This document shows positions 61,497-64,000 of a DNA stretch of 64,000 nt, one piece after another. The stretch is from Paenibacillus puerhi (lineage in GTDB: Bacteria > Bacillota > Bacilli > Paenibacillales > NBRC-103111), in contig NZ_WUWM01000019.1 of NCBI RefSeq assembly GCF_009846885.1, forward strand, positions 78,533 through 142,532, written 5' to 3'. Below the pieces are notes generated by a model. It did no database searches. It saw only the letters and a list, made by a program, of their open reading frames with translations, and was not told the origin of the DNA. The position numbers and the translations under genes were made by a program. Numbering within the stretch: position 1 is the stretch's first letter; each line of letters begins with the position of its first letter.

Positions 61497-63098
61497 ATGA
61501 TGAGAAAGGAAGGTCTACACGGAAGATGGCTGGCGCTTGTGGCCGCTATCGTCGTGGCGGTGTTCGGATGGCCGCAGACCCCCGTCGCCCAGGCGAACGG
61601 GGCCTTGCCGCCAGGCTGGTCAGAGGCGATTACGGATAGCGCGCTTGTCACTTCCGGGGGAGGCAGCTACAGCAACGGCGTCTTCACACTGTCCGCCAAG
61701 GGCGGGAAACTTCAGAGCTCGGGAGACAGCGCGTATTTCATGTCGACTCCGGTTGAAGGCGACTTCACGATGACGGCCAGGCTCGTCTCCTGGTCGTACC
61801 CGGCAGGCGCCAGCTCGTTCAGCACGAGCAATTCTATCGCGATGCTGATGGTCAAGGATGGGACGGAGAAACAGTCCTTATCTTATTCAGTCTGGTTCCA
61901 GCCAGCGGCCGCTTCCACGGCTGCTCAGGGCATGACCAAAACCTACAAGCGGTTCTCCGCGGCTTCCGGGGGCTCGGCGCGATCGGACTCTACCGTGCTG
62001 TCGCTGCCCGTCTATCTCAAGCTGCAGCGCACAGGCAGCGTGTATGCCGGCTATTACTCGACCGACGGAATAACCTACACCAAGATTGGAGGCGCCGATA
62101 CGACCGGCGGCATGACGACTCTCTCACCGATGCAGGTCGGCTTGGCCGTATCGGAGGCTTCGAACGTTACCTTCGACCAGGTCGCCATCGTGAAGGCAGA
62201 CGGGACGGTCGTATTCGATTCTACCGATACCGGCACGCCGCCCGGCGAGCCTTCGGATCACCCGACCGTCGCCTTGTCAGGGCCTATCAGCTCTGTCGCT
62301 CCCGGGGAGTCCTTCATCTTGAAGTACGGACTGAGCCACGTAACCTCCAGCGTCTATGAAGCGGTATATACGCAGAAGCTAACCTTCGAATATGACCCGT
62401 CCGCCATTAGCTTTGTGGATGCGCGGCCGGTTCGTTCCGAGCTTTCCCTGACACAGGTCGATGCGGGCACGCCGGGCCGGCTTGTTCTCACGGCGCAAAG
62501 CCAGGGACACGGAAGCGGGAACACGGCGGACGGACCGATGCTGGAAATGATCTGGCTGGCCGCGAACCCGGCCGTCAAGAATACAACTGAGGTGAAGGCG
62601 GTTCAGGCGCTGCTGACCGAACGATCCGGCCAGCAGATAGCGGCAAGCGGAGGCTCATATACGGTGTCCATTGCTTCGCAAGTATCAAAGACTGCGCTGC
62701 AGTCCGCTTATGCCGCCGCGCAGACGCTCTATGACGGCGCGATCGAAGGAACGATGACCGGGCAGTATGAGCCCGGCTCCAAGCAGGCGCTGCTGCCTGT
62801 GCTGCAGGCTGCAGCGGCGGTGCTGGAGCTGCAGATTCCAGAGCAGGCTCAGCTAGACCTGGCCTTAGCGAACCTGCAGCAGGCGGTTCAGCTGTTTAAC
62901 AGCCGGCTGCTTGCTCCTGTGCCGGGCGATGTGGACGGCAACCGCGTGGTGGACTTGGGCGATCTCGGCCTGGCGGCCGTCTCCGTAGGTTTGCATGCAG
63001 GCAGCCCGCAATGGGATGCGGTGAAGGCGGCCGATGCGAATCAGGACGGCATGGTGGACGCCAAGGATCTTGAATTGGTCTCGTCGTTGATTCCCTAA
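61497..63098 (+). CDS. Secreted cohesin-FIVAR-dockerin protein
   Basis: A 533-residue exported protein. Signal peptide to about residue 32 (VAQA). The N-terminal beta-sandwich (about 36-245) resembles DUF1349/LamG-like polysaccharide-associated domains (YLKLQRTGSVYAGYYSTDGITYTKIG). A cohesin (about 255-395), FIVAR-like module (about 398-474) and dockerin (about 475-533; DVDGNRVVDLGDL and DANQDGMVDAKDL Ca2+ loops) follow in the same order as in the lyase encoded upstream. No catalytic domain is evident, so it may be an adaptor or binding subunit. AGGGGG lies 9 bases before the ATG. Confidence 0.83.
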   Translation: MMRKEGLHGRWLALVAAIVVAVFGWPQTPVAQANGALPPGWSEAITDSALVTSGGGSYSNGVFTLSAKGGKLQSSGDSAYFMSTPVEGDFTMTARLVSWSYPAGASSFSTSNSIAMLMVKDGTEKQSLSYSVWFQPAAASTAAQGMTKTYKRFSAASGGSARSDSTVLSLPVYLKLQRTGSVYAGYYSTDGITYTKIGGADTTGGMTTLSPMQVGLAVSEASNVTFDQVAIVKADGTVVFDSTDTGTPPGEPSDHPTVALSGPISSVAPGESFILKYGLSHVTSSVYEAVYTQKLTFEYDPSAISFVDARPVRSELSLTQVDAGTPGRLVLTAQSQGHGSGNTADGPMLEMIWLAANPAVKNTTEVKAVQALLTERSGQQIAASGGSYTVSIASQVSKTALQSAYAAAQTLYDGAIEGTMTGQYEPGSKQALLPVLQAAAAVLELQIPEQAQLDLALANLQQAVQLFNSRLLAPVPGDVDGNRVVDLGDLGLAAVSVGLHAGSPQWDAVKAADANQDGMVDAKDLELVSSLIP

Positions 63099-63130
63099 GC
63101 AGAAGGGCCGAAGAGCCTTCTTCATTGGCT

Positions 63131-63175
63131 ACAGGAAAAACGCTGCTGTAATAGCGGTGTTTTTCCTGTTTATTT
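63131..63175 (+). terminator. Terminator of the cohesin/dockerin cluster
   Basis: CAGGAAAAAC and GTTTTTCCTG with an inner GCTGCT/AGCGGT stem, followed by TTTATTTT. Confidence 0.75.
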
Positions 63176-63324
63176 TAGGAGAGAAACGCCCGACTCCCAG
63201 CACTCGGGAACCGGGTCCCCGTTTTCTGGCGTCATTGCCGGGGTTCAATGGATGGAAGGTGAAACATCGCTCTCTTCCTTTTCGTCTAAAGATAATCGAA
63301 ACCGAACTTATAAGGGGGATTGGC

Positions 63325-63525
63325 TTGTACGATTATATACAGCTCGGGGTTATGGTTGCGTTACTGATGGGCAGCGGAGTATGGCTGTTCCTGCGCTCCA
63401 AGTTCTCGTCCAGCCGTGTAAGCTTTAGAGGGGTGGGGGCAGCGCTTATTGTCATGACGTTTATCCTCATAGCTTTTGCTATCCTATCTTTCTTCGCTGA
63501 AAGCTCTCATAACGTCGGTCACTAA
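63325..63525 (+). CDS. Small two-helix membrane protein
   Basis: A 66-residue protein starting at TTG, 6 bases after AAGGGGG. Two transmembrane helices (LGVMVALLMGSGVWLFL and GAALIVMTFILIAFAILSFF) flank a basic loop (RSKFSSSRVSFRG). Longer in-frame extensions upstream have no ribosome binding site. Not recognised; it sits just before the rRNA operon. Confidence 0.6.
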   Translation: MYDYIQLGVMVALLMGSGVWLFLRSKFSSSRVSFRGVGAALIVMTFILIAFAILSFFAESSHNVGH

Positions 63526-63575
63526 GAGGCTATCATTATGCAATACTAGAGAGACGATATTATGGAATGAAGGTC

Positions 63576-63849
63576 TTGCAAAATAATGACGAATATGATA
63601 CATTACAACTCGGTCGTTCGAAAGAAAGCGACAGCAGCCTAGTTTGGAAGCTTCTGCACATGCGGTTAGACCCCTTGAATGGAAGGTAAAAAATGAGGTT
63701 GCAAAACAGATTTGAATATGGTACATTACTTCTCGCCCCTTGAGAGAGAGGCAAGCAAGAGTGAATGAGAGCTTCTGAGCATGAGGATTACCCCTTGAAT
63801 GGAAGAATCGAAAAACACGGTTGCAAAAGAGATTCGGATGTGCTACATT
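63576..63849 (+). promoter_or_regulatory. Three tandem rRNA operon promoters
   Basis: P1: TTGCAA 63576-63581 and TACATT 63599-63604. P2: 63699-63704 and 63722-63727. P3: 63821-63826 and 63844-63849. All three have identical -35 and -10 hexamers and exactly 17-base spacers. They lead toward the rRNA leader at the window edge. Confidence 0.85.
63649..63806 (+). repeat. Duplicated promoter-upstream segment
   Basis: A block beginning AGCTTCTG and ending CCCCTTGAATGGAAG occurs at about 63649-63685 and again at 63770-63806, each placed the same short distance upstream of P2 and P3. The promoters arose by tandem duplication of about 120 bases. Confidence 0.7.
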
Positions 63850-63875
63850 ACGAATCGCAAGTGAAATACTAGCAA

Positions 63876-64000
63876 TTGCCCTTTGAAAACTGAACAACGA
63901 GTGAGTGTTAAATAGAGAATGAAAATTCTCGCTAGCAGTAACTTTTGAGCAAGTCGAACGAACCTTGTAGTCATTTCGGCCTTCGGACCGAAAAGACTAC
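63876..64000 (+). promoter_or_regulatory. rRNA leader with boxA-like antitermination site
   Basis: TTGCCCTTTGAAAACT (63876-63891) resembles the boxA of Bacillus rrn leaders. At the very end, GTAGTC and GACTAC with TTTCGG/CCGAAA form a hairpin (63969-64000) typical of the region just before 16S rRNA. The 16S gene itself starts beyond the window. Confidence 0.75.

Overview
The window looks like chromosomal DNA of a spore-forming, moderately GC-rich Bacillota, most likely Paenibacillus or a close relative. The evidence is a futalosine-type menaquinone gene (mqnE), Spo0E-like and Sda sporulation regulators, the Bacillus-type helicase loaders DnaB and DnaI, a c-di-AMP riboswitch in front of ktrBA, large SLH-anchored exoproteins, and an rRNA operon leader at the right edge. 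The assignment is an inference from gene content; no 16S sequence lies inside the window.

Layout. 1-7.9 kb: partial mqnE, spo0E-like, an A-type Fe-S carrier, two small membrane proteins, sda preceded by DnaA boxes, ferredoxin/flavodoxin-NADP reductase (yumC), NADH dehydrogenase II with a Rex operator, a Fur-controlled nitroreductase, hemQ and a yuiB-like gene. 8-13.8 kb: dnaB-dnaI, trxA and a uvrC with an unusual Ala-rich insertion. 13.8-23.4 kb: a gene-poor stretch, a CPBP protease, riboswitch-ktrB-ktrA, a LysR regulator divergent from sdhCAB. 23.5-38.4 kb: a complete type I-C CRISPR-Cas locus (cas3, terminator, cas5-cas8c-cas7-cas4-cas1-cas2, leader, about 91 repeats). 38.4-45.7 kb: LacI-family regulator, CzcD-like efflux, an Lnt/nitrilase-like membrane protein and the 5-oxoprolinase genes pxpABC. 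45.8-63.1 kb: secreted pectin-degrading proteins, HtrA, and a three-gene cohesin/dockerin cluster. 63.5-64 kb: three near-identical tandem rrn promoters and the rRNA leader.

The most interesting element is in the 222-base gap between cas3 and cas5. On the minus strand there is a shortened CRISPR repeat with its own promoter-like sequence, a spacer-like stretch and a terminator. The spacer-like stretch matches the start of the cas5 operon next to a 5'-TTC PAM. Mismatches in the first 16 positions fall only at 6 and 12, the positions type I Cascade does not read. This is what a crRNA-like autorepressor (CreR-type) of the cas operon should look like.

A second candidate system is the 54.2-63.1 kb cluster. 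It encodes a PL1+PL9 pectate lyase ending in cohesin-FIVAR-dockerin, a cohesin-SLH surface anchor, and a third cohesin-FIVAR-dockerin protein. Together they could form a small non-cellulosomal pectinolytic complex on the cell wall.
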